Under the pieces are notes generated by a model that worked only from the letters and a program-made list of their open reading frames with translations, was not told the origin of the DNA and searched no databases. The position numbers and the translations under genes were made by a program. Below, piece by piece: positions 5,395-12,815 of a stretch of DNA of 18,260 nt. The stretch is taken from positions 1-18,260 of the forward strand of contig JASHTX010000098.1 in assembly GCA_030040335.1 (NCBI GenBank), given 5' to 3'. This DNA comes from Microcaldota archaeon. GTDB taxonomy: Archaea > Micrarchaeota > Micrarchaeia > Micrarchaeales > CABMGC01. Position 1 is the stretch's first letter, and each line of letters starts with the position of its first letter.

Positions 5395-6556
5395 ATCCTC
5401 TTGACTTTACCCTCTCTTCCATTAACTTTTCGGTAGGGCTAAAGCCATACTGGAGGAATTTGCTTATCTGTTCGGCGTCTGAGATCAGTTTTTTGTCCTT
5501 TGCTAGCCTCTGGTACTCCCACTGCGGTTTGAATATCTTCTGCATCACATCCATTCCAAACATGGGACCTTCTCCCCTGCAGAGTCTCAGTATGTCCTCA
5601 ACAAAGAGCTCTGCAGTGTTCTTTCCAGCCGGTTCGTGCTTTTCAATAACAGTGGCTCTTCCATCTTTCTGCTCAACCAGCTGGTAGTTTCCGAAGGTAT
5701 GGTTTCTGAACTCAACCTCCGAGTCTACATAATTGAGTTCTAGATAGTGGCCAGACTCGAAATAGAGCCTCGCTCTTTTTGTGTGAAGATCTGGGTTGAC
5801 GCCCTTCGCTATGCTTATCTCACCCATCGCATTGTTTGCAAAATACTTTCCGCTGATATCCACATAGGTGTATACACCGGTTGCGTCTATGGTGTTGTAG
5901 CTGCTGTTTACTTCAAACAAATCAGTATCCTGTACGGATATGTTGTCAGCCTGCGCGCCGTTGGATAGCACCTCGTATGGGTGCACCCAGTCCATGAAGA
6001 GACCTCCGTTTCTTCCAGAAAATAGCCACGTCTTACGCCTGTCATCCTCATCATTTTTCCTTTCGAAGAATGTCAGATGCGCGTTTGTGATCTTTCCGTA
6101 TTTTGCAGTATATTGTTTAAGGAGGGATGGCAGGATCTGGGTAAGTTGCTTGTGCAGGTAGTGCAGGTGCAGGTATGCCTTTTTCTCATAATCTCTTTCC
6201 TTGAGGAATCTTGCCACAGATTCGAACTCTTTCCTGTTCACTCCCCACGTTTTCTCCGTTATCACGTACTTGCCGTGCTCAAGCGCCTGTTCGGTCTGCG
6301 ATGAGTGAAATTCATTAGGGTTTGATATGTGGACGAGGTCGAGCCCCTCGAAGAATTTCTCAGGCAGAGGTTCTCCAGGAGCTACTCTGTAATAATCATC
6401 TGGTGTCAGCCCGACTTCTTTGAGGCTCTCGGTCTTTGAAAATACGTCGCTGACAGCTGCAGCCCTTACTATTTTGATTTGCTCGGTATCCTTCAATCCA
6501 TACCAAAGTCTGCGGAACCAGTGACCAAGCCCAACAGCGCCAATCTTGTAGACCAC
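5375..6556 (-). CDS. Gfo/Idh/MocA-fold dehydrogenase, candidate glucose-6-phosphate dehydrogenase
   Basis: This is a 393-residue two-domain oxidoreductase. An N-terminal Rossmann domain begins KIGAVGLGHW (glycines 6, 9, 11), and a C-terminal sugar-binding domain contains GGLFMDWVHP with H192. The usual EKP motif reads EKTWG (E101-G105). Thirty residues after K102 comes HYLHK (H132-K136). This resembles the EKPFG and HYLGK motifs of glucose-6-phosphate dehydrogenases, which to my recollection have the same spacing. The gene follows the 6-phosphogluconate dehydrogenase stop by four bases on the same strand, so a G6PDH-like first step of the oxidative pentose phosphate route is a reasonable hypothesis. 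Another sugar or inositol dehydrogenase is the alternative. The GTG start is set by that spacing. The last eight codons lie antisense to the tRNA-Arg fragment. Confidence 0.85.
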   Translation of the reverse strand: MVYKIGAVGLGHWFRRLWYGLKDTEQIKIVRAAAVSDVFSKTESLKEVGLTPDDYYRVAPGEPLPEKFFEGLDLVHISNPNEFHSSQTEQALEHGKYVITEKTWGVNRKEFESVARFLKERDYEKKAYLHLHYLHKQLTQILPSLLKQYTAKYGKITNAHLTFFERKNDEDDRRKTWLFSGRNGGLFMDWVHPYEVLSNGAQADNISVQDTDLFEVNSSYNTIDATGVYTYVDISGKYFANNAMGEISIAKGVNPDLHTKRARLYFESGHYLELNYVDSEVEFRNHTFGNYQLVEQKDGRATVIEKHEPAGKNTAELFVEDILRLCRGEGPMFGMDVMQKIFKPQWEYQRLAKDKKLISDAEQISKFLQYGFSPTEKLMEERVKSRGFGHGRI

Positions 6557-6560
6557 TAGC

Positions 6561-7472
6561 TCATCTGCTCTTCTTCACCGCGTGTCCTCCGAATTCGTGC
6601 CTCAGTGCTGCAAGCACCCTGTTGCTGAACCTGTAGTCAGACCTTGAGCGCATGCGCTCAAAAAGAGCGTGCGAAATGACCGTAAATGGAACGTCGTGAT
6701 CTATTGCCGCCTCTATCGCCCACCTTCCCTCACCGGTGTCCTCCACGTAAGGCGCAATGCTCTTCAGTTTCGGATCTTTGGAGAGGGCGCGTTCGGCCAA
6801 CTCAATCATGTATCCGCGAATCACAGATCCATTGTCCCACAGATGCGCTATGGCTGCAAGGTCGAGATTCTCATAAGGCCCCTGCCAGACCAGCTCAAGG
6901 CCTTCGGCAAGGCTTTGCATCATCCCGTATTCGATTGCGTTGTGAACCATCTTGACAAAATGTCCAGAGCCAGCAGGGCCCACGTAAAGGCAGCCGTCCT
7001 TCACGCTGAGATCCTCAAACAAAGTTTCTAGTCTCTTATAAACGGCCTTGTCCCCTCCAGTCATTATGCACATGCCATTCAGCGCCCCTGAAGGTCCTCC
7101 GCTGCAGCCTGCATCCAGATAGTATATTCCTTTCTTCTTGAGCAAATCGTAGTCTTTGATCGCATTGGTATATCTGGAATTGGAGCCATCAATCACTATG
7201 TCCCCTTTGGAGAGCATGGCGGACAGCTTTGCTATGCAGTCTTCTGTTACCTGGCCGGCAGGCAGCATGAGCCATACGATCCTCGGTCTTGCAAGATTCT
7301 TGAGAAATGCCTGCATTGAGTCAGTGGCGAAGGTGCCGAGCTTGCCAAACCTTTTTATCTTGTCCCTCTTTGATGTGTAAACTGAGAGTTTGTAGCCCCT
7401 GCTGAGCAGTCTCAGGGCTATGTTGCCTCCCATCTTTCCCAGCCCTACCAATCCGATTGAGCGATTCGACAT
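6561..7472 (-). CDS. gnd: 6-phosphogluconate dehydrogenase, decarboxylating (short GndA/YqeC type)
   Basis: The enzyme oxidises and decarboxylates 6-phosphogluconate to ribulose 5-phosphate, yielding NAD(P)H. At 303 residues it is the short, roughly 300-residue form and not the 470-residue classic form. The nucleotide-binding motif GLVGLGKMG is at 7-15, followed by IDGSNSRY (94-101), the substrate signature GCSGGPSG (122-129) and the catalytic set K174, N178, E181 in HFVKMVHNAIEYG, with the same spacing as in characterised 6PGDHs. The C-terminal tail ALRHEFGGHAVKK is typical. The basic residues after the second strand (TSKRDK) might favour NADP, but this is uncertain. It is the first gene of an operon with the Gfo/Idh dehydrogenase and diverges from pyrF. 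The ATG is preceded by GGGGGT. Confidence 0.94.
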   Translation of the reverse strand: MSNRSIGLVGLGKMGGNIALRLLSRGYKLSVYTSKRDKIKRFGKLGTFATDSMQAFLKNLARPRIVWLMLPAGQVTEDCIAKLSAMLSKGDIVIDGSNSRYTNAIKDYDLLKKKGIYYLDAGCSGGPSGALNGMCIMTGGDKAVYKRLETLFEDLSVKDGCLYVGPAGSGHFVKMVHNAIEYGMMQSLAEGLELVWQGPYENLDLAAIAHLWDNGSVIRGYMIELAERALSKDPKLKSIAPYVEDTGEGRWAIEAAIDHDVPFTVISHALFERMRSRSDYRFSNRVLAALRHEFGGHAVKKSR

Positions 7473-7510
7473 GCTACCCCCAAGCAGAAGCAGAGATATT
7501 GTGTGTGATT

Positions 7511-7522
7511 AATATTAAAAGC
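7511..7522 (-). promoter_or_regulatory. TATA box of the gnd operon
   Basis: On the minus strand CTTTTAATATTAA lies about 45 bases before the gnd ATG. The inferred start near 7490 leaves a short leader that carries a G-rich ribosome site. Confidence 0.45.
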
Positions 7523-7551
7523 TGTTCCTATGCGTACTCAGGAGACCACAA

Positions 7552-7560
7552 GGTATATAT
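7552..7560 (+). promoter_or_regulatory. TATA box of the pyrFED operon
   Basis: GGTATATAT on the + strand implies a transcript start near 7583 and a leader of about 45 bases before the pyrF GTG. That leader holds GAGGAG at 7615-7620, the probable ribosome site. No attenuator-like hairpin is evident in it. Confidence 0.5.
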
Positions 7561-7628
7561 GAGAGTTTCAACACCTATTACTAAACTGTCGGGGGAGATG
7601 AAGGAATAATCAACGAGGAGAGGATATA

Positions 7629-8456
7629 GTGCTAGATGACCTAAAGCTACCATACGAGGAGAGGGCCAAGAAAGCCATGAACCCCGCAGCAAAGAGGCTT
7701 TTCAGCCTTATGGCCGAGAAGCAGACAAACCTGACACTTGCAAACGATGAGACCGATCCGAAGAAGTTTCTGGAACTTGCGGGCAGGCTAGGGCCGGAAA
7801 TAGCGGTACTGAAGACGCACATAGACATACTGAACTCTTTCTCTCCTTCGATACCCAAGACGCTTTCCGCCCTTGCGGAAACCCACAACTTCATGATCTT
7901 CGAGGACAGGAAGCTCGCTGACATAGGCAGCATACTTAGCCAGCAATACTCAGGCGGAATATACAGGATAGCGGACTGGGCGAACCTGGTCAATGTGCAC
8001 GCCGTGCCAGGTCCCGCGATAATAGACGCAATCGATGGTGTCATGAAAGAGAAGAAGGACGAAATTCCGAGAGGCATTCTTGTCCTGGCGCAGATGTCTT
8101 CCGAAGGCACGCTCGCCACCGGCGAGTACACAAAAAAGGCCGTAGACATGGCCAATGCGCACAAAGAAGCCGTTGCAGGCTATATAGGAAATGGCGGAGA
8201 CGTTGCACAGCTTAAGCAGCTGGTTGGGATGGCGTTCGGAGGGCATGCGATACTTACGCCAGGAGTGCAGATACAAAGCAAGGGAGACAGCATGGGCCAG
8301 AGATACACGCTGCCTGAGGAGGCAGTCTCTGCAGGTTCTGATTCCATAATAGTCGGGCGCGGGATCTACAAGTCCGATGACCCTGTTAAGATGGCCAAGA
8401 CATACAGGCAGGCCGGCTGGAAGGCTTACATAGCGAGAACCGGAGGTAGAAGTTGA
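7629..8456 (+). CDS. pyrF: Orotidine 5'-phosphate decarboxylase, eukaryotic (URA3/UMPS) type
   Basis: PyrF converts OMP to UMP, the last step of pyrimidine synthesis. The 275-residue protein has the K-D-K-D active site: K62 in LKTHID and D93, K95, D98 in FEDRKLADIG. Phosphate-loop motifs LTPGVQ and IVGRGIY come near the end. The segments FEDRKLADIG, LATGEYT, GGIYRIADWA and AGWKAYIAR closely resemble yeast URA3 and the decarboxylase half of human UMPS, rather than the shorter OMPDC usual in archaea. The GTG start has GAGGAG eight bases upstream, and the frame is closed by a TGA just above it. It is the first gene of pyrF-E-D, and its stop overlaps the pyrE ATG by one base. Confidence 0.95.
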   Translation: MLDDLKLPYEERAKKAMNPAAKRLFSLMAEKQTNLTLANDETDPKKFLELAGRLGPEIAVLKTHIDILNSFSPSIPKTLSALAETHNFMIFEDRKLADIGSILSQQYSGGIYRIADWANLVNVHAVPGPAIIDAIDGVMKEKKDEIPRGILVLAQMSSEGTLATGEYTKKAVDMANAHKEAVAGYIGNGGDVAQLKQLVGMAFGGHAILTPGVQIQSKGDSMGQRYTLPEEAVSAGSDSIIVGRGIYKSDDPVKMAKTYRQAGWKAYIARTGGRS

Positions 8457-9232
8457 TGGACGCACTTGAGGAAAAGGATAGGCTGGCGAAGAAGATAATG
8501 AGGGCGCTCTTCAAGGAGAAGATGATACTCACCTGGTACAGGGACAAGCCAGAGGGCTGGGTCATGGCTAGCGGTCTCTGGACTCCATTCTTCATAAACC
8601 TAAGGCTGCTTCCAAGCACAGACCCGAAGCTCTACAGGCTTGTGGGCAAGGCCATGTGCTCGATGCTCAAGGGCATAGGATTTGAGCCTGATGGCAAGCA
8701 CAGGATAGTCGGCATAGCGATGGCCGGCATACCGCTGGCAAACGCGGTCACGCTCCTCAGCAACATACCCTCTCTCTACACCAGGAAACTGCCCGAGGAG
8801 GTCAAGACCCCTGAGGATGTTGACAAATACGTGAATGCTCACGGGGCAAAATCTCTTGTGGAAGGGGAATTTAGGGCCGGCGACACTCTTGCCGTTGTTG
8901 ACGACGTGGTCACGAAGTTTGACAGCAAGCTGATGGCGATTAGCCTGATCAGGCAGGAGGCCGCGAAAAGGAACCTGAGCGTGGAGATGAAAGACGTCTT
9001 CGTGCTGATAGACAGGGAGCAGGGCGGAGCCGAGATCGCAAAGAATACCGGTTTCAACCTGTACTCGCTCATACCTTTCAAGTCCAAAGGCATGGGCTGG
9101 CTTAAAACAAAGCTGTCAAAGCTGGAGTACGACACTATAACTGATTACCTCAACGATCCCCAGAAGTACCAGAACAAGGAGCTTCAGGAGAAGCTGAAGT
9201 CTCAGGCAAAGAAGGCAAGCGCCTCATTGTGA
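8456..9232 (+). CDS. pyrE: Orotate phosphoribosyltransferase with atypical active-site loops
   Basis: OPRT joins orotate to PRPP to give OMP. The 258-residue protein shows the OPRT plan: MASGLWTPFFINLR (37-50) for the orotate pocket, GIAMAGIPLA (86-95), RK (110-111) starting the catalytic loop, HG (129-130) ending it, LVEGEFRAGD (134-143) and the PRPP segment VVDDVVTKFDS (147-157). Two points are odd. The PRPP loop reads TKFDS where TTGGS or TSGSS is normal, and the catalytic loop between RK and HG is about a dozen residues longer than usual, with no lysine two residues before the histidine. The ATG at 8456 overlaps the pyrF stop (TGATG), and GGAGGT lies eight bases upstream. The C-terminal 40 residues are a charged helical extension. 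The pyr context supports the name. Confidence 0.85.
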   Translation: MDALEEKDRLAKKIMRALFKEKMILTWYRDKPEGWVMASGLWTPFFINLRLLPSTDPKLYRLVGKAMCSMLKGIGFEPDGKHRIVGIAMAGIPLANAVTLLSNIPSLYTRKLPEEVKTPEDVDKYVNAHGAKSLVEGEFRAGDTLAVVDDVVTKFDSKLMAISLIRQEAAKRNLSVEMKDVFVLIDREQGGAEIAKNTGFNLYSLIPFKSKGMGWLKTKLSKLEYDTITDYLNDPQKYQNKELQEKLKSQAKKASASL

Positions 9233-10419
9233 TCCCGATGCCAAGAGAGGAACCGGATGTAAGGCTAACCCTCGGAGAGAAGATGATGCTCTTCAGGAGC
9301 CTCTTCAGCCCCGAATTCTTCAAAACCTCTGTTAGGCCGCTGCTTTTCGACAAAGCCGGCGGAGACCCCGAACTGGTGCACGAGATGGTCGTTGGGCTTC
9401 TCGACAGGTACAGGCTGCCGAGCAAGACCCTGTCAGCTTTTTTCCGTGCGCCGAAACAGCTGATGATTGATGTAAACGGCCAGACGCTGGTTCCTTTCGG
9501 CACTTCTGGAGGCCTGGACAAGAACGGCGACGCCCTCGAGTCCCTTTCACATGTCTTCGGCTTCATGGAGCCCGGCACAATCCTAGTCGACCCGAGGGCG
9601 GGAAACGACAGGCCAAGGGTCGCTGTTGATGAGAAAAATCTTGATGTCTACAACGCGCTAGGATTCCCTTCGAAAGGCGTCGACTACGTCCTATCCAAGC
9701 TTATGCAGTATAGGAAGTCGAACAACAAGACCCCGGTTTACGCTAACGTCTGCGGACTGCCGATATCCGAGGAGAATGCGATCGATGTCGCGATGGATCA
9801 GATGAAGATCCTTCTTACTAAACTGTCACCCTATGTTGACGGTTTTGTCTGGAACCCCGCATCACCCAACACCTCCGCGCTCAAACTTCTCAGGAACGCA
9901 GAAGTCTTTCGGGGAACTGCGGAGCTGATGAAAGATTGCGCTCCAGAGAAGCTCAGGCTTGTCAAGCTCTGGCCCTACGAACCCGAGGAGAATACCTTTG
10001 CCGTCAACCTGGTGAAAAGTTTCGTCGAAGCAGGCGGTCATGGAACCGTGGTGGTGAATACCAAGCCGTTCCCGAAAAATGATATACCAGCTGCGTCCTG
10101 GGGCTATCCAACAGGAGGCAGGAGCGGAAAGTTCCTCAAGGACTACAGGCTGAGGGCCACCAAAGAGATGCGCCTTGCATTGCCCGATGCAGTGATAGTC
10201 TCTTGCGGGGGCATATATGACGGCGACGATGCTTACGAGACGTTCAAGGCGGGCGCCAACATGATCGAGGGCTATACGCCTTACATCTTCTACGGCCTTG
10301 GTTTGGTAAGGGAGCTGGAGAGGGGCGTAGTTAGCAGGCTCAGGGAAGATGGGTTCAAGAGCCTGGGCGAACTTGAAGCCGCTGTAAGAGATGCTGCTGA
10401 GAAGGGCACCCTGCAATAG
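9229..10419 (+). CDS. pyrD: Dihydroorotate dehydrogenase, class 2-like
   Basis: PyrD oxidises dihydroorotate to orotate with FMN. Numbered from the GTG at 9229 (396 residues), GGLDKNGDALE lies at 94-104, EPGTILVDPRAGNDRPR at 114-130, the likely catalytic serine in NPASPNT (S212) and the FMN lysine in VKLWPY (K246). TGGRSGKFLKDYRL (295-308) follows, and SCGGIYDGDDAYETFKAGA (325-343) binds the FMN phosphate. These match class 2 quinone-linked enzymes more than class 1B, and no pyrK is nearby. The N-terminus is about 60 residues longer than the bacterial form. The GTG overlaps the pyrE stop by four bases; an ATG at 9238 with GTGA five bases before it is an equal candidate. The gene ends four bases before the convergent pyrC stop. 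Confidence 0.9.
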   Translation: MIPMPREEPDVRLTLGEKMMLFRSLFSPEFFKTSVRPLLFDKAGGDPELVHEMVVGLLDRYRLPSKTLSAFFRAPKQLMIDVNGQTLVPFGTSGGLDKNGDALESLSHVFGFMEPGTILVDPRAGNDRPRVAVDEKNLDVYNALGFPSKGVDYVLSKLMQYRKSNNKTPVYANVCGLPISEENAIDVAMDQMKILLTKLSPYVDGFVWNPASPNTSALKLLRNAEVFRGTAELMKDCAPEKLRLVKLWPYEPEENTFAVNLVKSFVEAGGHGTVVVNTKPFPKNDIPAASWGYPTGGRSGKFLKDYRLRATKEMRLALPDAVIVSCGGIYDGDDAYETFKAGANMIEGYTPYIFYGLGLVRELERGVVSRLREDGFKSLGELEAAVRDAAEKGTLQ

Positions 10420-10423
10420 CTCT

Positions 10424-11383
10424 CTATTCCACGACTTTGGTGAATGTTTTCTTGATATTTGCGTAGGTAAGCTGCTCTATCTGCCGTTCTGTAAATCCTT
10501 GCTTGGCAAGACTTTCGAGGAATTCGGCGTACCTGCTTAGGCTTGGTATGCCAGCGCTGCTTCCCGAAGGCGAAAGCTTTTCCTCCTTCGTGTGCGGAGC
10601 ATGGTCTGTCTCTATCCAGTCTATCTTCCCCTCCTTTAGTTGCGCATTTAGCTTCTTGACCGTCTCAGGATCCCTGATGGGCGGACTCACCTTGTAAACT
10701 ATGTCTTCGCTTCTCTGCATGTCCTTTGTAGTGTATGTGAGGTGGTGGGGCGTCGCACCGCAGGTTATCTTCATCATTCGCCTTGCCTCATTTACGCTTT
10801 CCACAGACTCCGGGGTACTTATGTGGCATATGTGCAGAGTCCCTTTGAATCCGCTCTCCTTTGCAAACCTGATCTGGTCTTTTACCGACTCTATCTCTGC
10901 CCTTGGAGGCCTCGCAAGGTTCCACGTGTATGGCAGCTTGGGGTCCCACAGGTCCAAGGAGAAATACATCTCCTTCTCGCAATGGACGGCAATCACTCCC
11001 TTGTACCCTGCTCCGGCCAGCGTTTCGTAGACACCCTTTTGCTTTCCCTCATCCTGATTTCTCAGGTCTCCGACGCTTCTGCCCGCGTACATCTTCAATC
11101 CTATGACCTTCTCGTTGGATTCTGCTATCGTGGCAGCCTCCTTTGTCTGCTCAGGCTCACCTGTCAGGCCCACATAAAGGTAATAGCCATCAATGCAGCC
11201 CTCCTCTTTTGCAGTCTTCAGCCTCTTCTTCACCAATTCTTCCGTGATTATGGGCGGGGAGGTGTTCGGCATGTCGAAGATCGCAACCACGCCCTGGCTC
11301 TTTGCAAGGTCCATGACCGATCTTATAGTGGCCTTGTAAGACTGTTCCCAGTCCCTGCAGTGAACGTGTGGGTCTATGTGCAT
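10424..11383 (-). CDS. pyrC: Dihydroorotase
   Basis: Dihydroorotase closes carbamoyl-aspartate to dihydroorotate. The 319-residue protein has the amidohydrolase zinc motifs in order: HVH in DPHVHCRD (H6, H8), GLKMYAG with the lysine expected to be carboxylated, HCE and HICHIST for the second site, and DHAPH near residue 260 with the catalytic aspartate. The preferred start is the ATG at 11383, because GAGGTTGA lies seven bases before it; a TTG three codons upstream is less likely. It is the third gene of pyrB-pyrI-pyrC, 31 bases after the pyrI stop. It is shorter than the roughly 400-residue type I form, lacking much of the flanking beta domain. Confidence 0.94.
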   Translation of the reverse strand: MHIDPHVHCRDWEQSYKATIRSVMDLAKSQGVVAIFDMPNTSPPIITEELVKKRLKTAKEEGCIDGYYLYVGLTGEPEQTKEAATIAESNEKVIGLKMYAGRSVGDLRNQDEGKQKGVYETLAGAGYKGVIAVHCEKEMYFSLDLWDPKLPYTWNLARPPRAEIESVKDQIRFAKESGFKGTLHICHISTPESVESVNEARRMMKITCGATPHHLTYTTKDMQRSEDIVYKVSPPIRDPETVKKLNAQLKEGKIDWIETDHAPHTKEEKLSPSGSSAGIPSLSRYAEFLESLAKQGFTERQIEQLTYANIKKTFTKVVE

Positions 11384-11414
11384 AAGTGTCAACCTCTTGA
11401 CTGAGAGCTTCTGC

Positions 11415-11888
11415 TCACTTCCCTGATAACTGGTTGAGTATCTCCAGCTCGTTCATGTCTATGCTGCAGTACGAGCACTGCAATACAAGAGGAGCTCTTG
11501 AAACAACATCAAAACTCGTGGTTGCCTCTGGATCGTTGTTGGTTATGCATGAGCTGTTCAGGCACTTCAGCAATCCCTCTATGTGCTTCGGCAGTACGAC
11601 CTTCCTCTTGTCTGTGACTTTGAAGTTCTTTATTATGTTTATGGTCGCATCGGAAGCTATCAGGGCCACGAGGTTCAGCTCCTTTTCCTTCAGCTCCCGG
11701 TTCTGTATCTTCACGATATCCTTCTTGCCCATGTGGCTGCTCTGTGCGTTCACCAGCACAGTGAAGATATCCTCGCTGTCCACGTTCATGCCGAGTATGT
11801 GGGGTATGATGAGTCCCTTGCCTGCAGCTATGTGGTCGATGACCGTCCCGTCCCTTATCTTGCTTATCGTAAGCTTGTCCTCACTCAT
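11415..11888 (-). CDS. pyrI: Aspartate carbamoyltransferase regulatory subunit
   Basis: PyrI binds nucleotide effectors (CTP, ATP) and bridges the PyrB trimers. The 157-residue product begins MSEDKLTISKIRDGTVIDHI, with the usual N-terminal effector-binding region GTVIDHIAAGKG. The C-terminal zinc domain has four cysteines: C109 and C114 (KCLNSSC), then C138 and C141 (CSYC). The ATG at 11888 lies eight bases inside the end of pyrB, which implies coupled translation and equal subunit dosage. An open frame continues upstream of this ATG, but only as the shadow of pyrB, so the longer version was not used. Confidence 0.96.
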   Translation of the reverse strand: MSEDKLTISKIRDGTVIDHIAAGKGLIIPHILGMNVDSEDIFTVLVNAQSSHMGKKDIVKIQNRELKEKELNLVALIASDATINIIKNFKVTDKRKVVLPKHIEGLLKCLNSSCITNNDPEATTSFDVVSRAPLVLQCSYCSIDMNELEILNQLSGK

Positions 11889-12783
11889 TCTTGCCACCAA
11901 GTATGCTGTCCAGAAGAGCCATCCTGACCGGCACTCCGTTCGCCGCCTGCTCGAAGTATCTTGCCTTGCTGCTCTTGTCCACCTCCCTGTCAATTTCGTT
12001 GACCCGCGGCAGAGGATGCATTATTATCGCGTTGCTCTTGAGAGCGTTAACCACACCGTTGTCAACCTTGTAGCTGCCCTTCAGCTTCTCATACTCCAGC
12101 TCGTCTGCGAACCGCTCCTTCTGTATTCTGGTCACATAGAGAACGTCAACGTCGTTCGCCACGTCCATTATGTCGTCCACCTCGTCGTACTCATAGCCTA
12201 TAGAGGAGAGCGCTTCCTTCTCGACCCTCAGGTGCTTTGGCGCCACCATATGGACCCTTTTTGGCTTGAATTTTGTCAGCGTGTATATGAGGCTGTGCGC
12301 AGCCCGGCCGTACTTCAAGTCTCCTACTATCCCGTATACAAGGCCGTCCACCCTTCCGAAGACGGTCTTCACAGTATAGAGGTCGATGAGCGACTGCGTG
12401 GGATGCTCGTGCTTTCCGTCGCCGGCGTTGATGACCGGCTTTTGGGTCACCTGCGTGGCGAATCTTGCCGCGCCGTCAAACTTGTGCCTTATTACCACGC
12501 AGTCAGCGTACGAGCTAATTATCCTTATCGTGTCCGCGAAGCTCTCCCCTTTTGTTATCGAGGTATCGATATCAGACTTGAAGCCGATAACCTCAGCACC
12601 GAGTTTTTTAGCAGCTGCGTCGAAGCTGTTGTATGTTCTTGTGCTGGGCTCAAAAAACGCTAGGGCGACTATCTTGCCCTTGAGTGAAGTCTTTGCTGTC
12701 CCTTTCTTGAACTTGTCTGCAGAGGCAAATATGCCCTCTATCTCTTTCCTGCTCAGGTCTGCGGATGAAATTACGTTCTTCAC
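11881..12783 (-). CDS. pyrB: Aspartate carbamoyltransferase catalytic subunit
   Basis: PyrB makes carbamoyl-aspartate from carbamoyl phosphate and aspartate, the committed step of pyrimidine synthesis. The 300-residue protein carries FEPSTRTYNSF (S47-T50) for carbamoyl phosphate, TKGESFADT for the mobile 80s-loop lysine, HPTQSLIDL, and HPLPRVNEID near residue 255 of the 240s loop. The start is a GTG at 12783 preceded by GGGGGC. A TATA box lies at 12816-12823, so pyrB-I-C probably has its own promoter although the CYTH gene ends only 47 bases upstream. The stop overlaps the pyrI start by eight bases. Confidence 0.97.
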   Translation of the reverse strand: MKNVISSADLSRKEIEGIFASADKFKKGTAKTSLKGKIVALAFFEPSTRTYNSFDAAAKKLGAEVIGFKSDIDTSITKGESFADTIRIISSYADCVVIRHKFDGAARFATQVTQKPVINAGDGKHEHPTQSLIDLYTVKTVFGRVDGLVYGIVGDLKYGRAAHSLIYTLTKFKPKRVHMVAPKHLRVEKEALSSIGYEYDEVDDIMDVANDVDVLYVTRIQKERFADELEYEKLKGSYKVDNGVVNALKSNAIIMHPLPRVNEIDREVDKSSKARYFEQAANGVPVRMALLDSILGGKNE

Positions 12784-12815
12784 TCTGCCCCCGAGATATA
12801 ATGTAACGCGGGAAA

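Noticed and set aside
7598..7609. Three-codon leader peptide ATG AAG GAA TAA before pyrF
   Set aside because: The G-rich run abuts the ATG with no spacing, there is no attenuator hairpin, and such short frames arise by chance.
11889..11993. N-terminal extension of pyrI up to 11993
   Set aside because: The added residues have no similarity to PyrI and lie inside the pyrB C-terminal code. The ATG at 11888 gives a family-length protein and a normal overlap.
11434..12663. 409-codon open frame on + opposite pyrI and pyrB
   Set aside because: It covers two clear minus-strand genes in antisense, has no recognisable domain and crosses their overlap. It is an artefact of codon bias.
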